Below the pieces are notes generated by a model that saw only the letters and a list, made by a program, of their open reading frames with translations, did not search any database and was not told the origin of the DNA. From an uncultured Lachnospiraceae bacterium (lineage in GTDB: Bacteria; Bacillota; Clostridia; Lachnospirales; Lachnospiraceae), in NCBI GenBank assembly GCA_902473545.1, contig CABRSG010000150.1:1-5889 (forward strand): DNA of 5,889 nt. Reading direction: 5' to 3'. The position numbers and the translations under genes were made by a program. Below, piece after piece: positions 5,257 through 5,889 of this stretch. Every line of letters starts with the position of its first letter. Positions within the stretch are counted from its first letter, which is position 1.

Positions 5257-5889
5257 ATGTCCGGTTTTATGTCCTCCAGCACAGCTTTGATAATCTGCAA
5301 GGCCGATTCCCCCGCCTCGCTTGATCTGGATGCCTTGCGTCAGCACGCTTTCACTCCCGAAATCGACGCGGACGGCAGGCGTTTCGGCTGGGTGGGCCTT
5401 GGCGATCCGCTGGATACCGACGGTTTTGAACTGGCGTCCGTGGATGCCCGCTTCATGGGCTTTTCCTTCCGGCTGGATACGCGCAAGGCGTCTGGAGCCG
5501 TCATCCGGCTTCAGCTTGCCGAAGCCGTGCGGGAGGAAATCGCCTCCGGCAAAAAGGTGGGCGGCAAGCGCAAAAAGGAACTGAAAGAAGCCATTACCGC
5601 CAAACTGACCGCCAGGGCGGAATTTGTGCCGTCTCTCATCGACTGCCTGTGGGATGTGGAAAAGGGACGCCTGTTTGTGGGATCGGCTTCCACAAAAGCC
5701 GTTCAGCCGATGCTGGAGTTGTTCAAGACCACGTTCGGCATTGACGTTACACCCATCACGCCTGCGGGGGATATGCCAAAGCTCTTTGCCGTCATCCTGC
5801 GCGGGGAAGGCTATCCGTGCGAAGGCTACACGCTGCATCCGATGGGTTCCGCCAGCCTGGCCGCTTCCGAACAGGCCGAGGAAAAAGCC
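5257..5889 (+). CDS. RdgC-family recombination-associated protein, 3' end outside the window
   Basis: 211 codons are visible and the frame is open at the window edge; family members have about 300 residues. The visible order fits RdgC. An N-terminal strand region leads to AFTPEIDADGRRFGWVGLGD (31-50). ELASVDARFMGFSFRLDTRK (59-78) comes next, and then the charged helix VREEIASGKKVGGKRKKELK (91-110), equivalent to the 'lysine-rich linker then K-x-x-L-K' segment. AEFVPSLIDCLWDVEKGRLF (121-140) and VGSASTKAVQPMLELFKTTF (141-160) follow, equivalent to the 'D-x-x-x-G-L-x-V-x-x-A-S-x-K-K-A' core. RdgC forms a ring-shaped dimer that encircles duplex DNA and restrains RecA filament formation. On a mobile element it may tune recombination during transfer or replication. 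It is divergent from the E. coli protein but recognisable. Its G/C-rich codon use matches the left flank, not the cassette. Confidence 0.82.
   Translation, partial: MSGFMSSSTALIICKADSPASLDLDALRQHAFTPEIDADGRRFGWVGLGDPLDTDGFELASVDARFMGFSFRLDTRKASGAVIRLQLAEAVREEIASGKKVGGKRKKELKEAITAKLTARAEFVPSLIDCLWDVEKGRLFVGSASTKAVQPMLELFKTTFGIDVTPITPAGDMPKLFAVILRGEGYPCEGYTLHPMGSASLAASEQAEEKA

Noticed and set aside
5224..5838. 204-codon minus-strand frame
   Set aside because: It is antisense to the RdgC-family gene, whose family features and ribosome binding site are clear on the plus strand.

Overview
The window looks like part of a mobile genetic element from a GC-rich proteobacterium. A delta-type host such as a Desulfovibrio or Bilophila relative is my guess from style only; no host marker is present. 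The two flanks are GC-rich with G/C-ending codons. They carry a replication-type DNA-binding protein, what looks like the first part of a conjugation gene of the DotH/IcmK/TraN type, an unidentified gene fragment and an RdgC-family recombination protein. These genes suggest a plasmid or integrative conjugative element (ICE). The middle, about 2100 to 4720, is clearly AT-richer, runs on the opposite strand and looks like a foreign cargo cassette.

Left part (1-659): no convincing gene. It holds two terminator-like hairpins followed by T-runs on the plus strand (75-110 and a very strong one at 256-304). It also holds a 12-bp tandem repeat with DnaA-box-like cores (121-144), one doubtful 41-codon reading frame (447-572) and a cluster of dyad sites (549-617) just before the first gene.

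660-2099 (+): a winged-helix/HTH replication-type protein whose frame runs on without a stop into a secreted-protein start. That start has its own GTG and ribosome binding site at 1836, a signal peptide, a linker and a short motif ending MMPLDQGQIR. I read this second half as the beginning of a dotH/traN gene cut off at about 2081, where the AT-rich cassette begins.

Cassette (minus strand, transcribed 4514 to 2117): three overlapping genes form one operon. They encode a 95-residue Cas2/SinR-like ferredoxin-fold protein, a DUF3696-type (COG4938-like) OLD/ABC-family ATPase of about 394 residues, and a 307-residue protein of unknown family with a distinctive C-terminal domain. A good sigma70-type promoter with an overlapping inverted repeat lies just upstream. 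This layout is that of an anti-phage defence operon: small partner, ATPase sensor or motor, putative effector. It resembles from memory the three-gene Menshen (NsnABC) class, which I could not verify.

Right part (4703-5889, +): a coding frame with no start codon near the cassette boundary, so probably the 3' part of a gene truncated by the cassette event. It is followed by rdgC, which has a strong ribosome binding site and runs off the window. An 18-bp inverted repeat with one mismatch (4611-4628 / 4721-4738) marks the right cassette boundary. Overall, the cassette appears to have replaced the body of a conjugation or accessory module, leaving broken genes on both sides.
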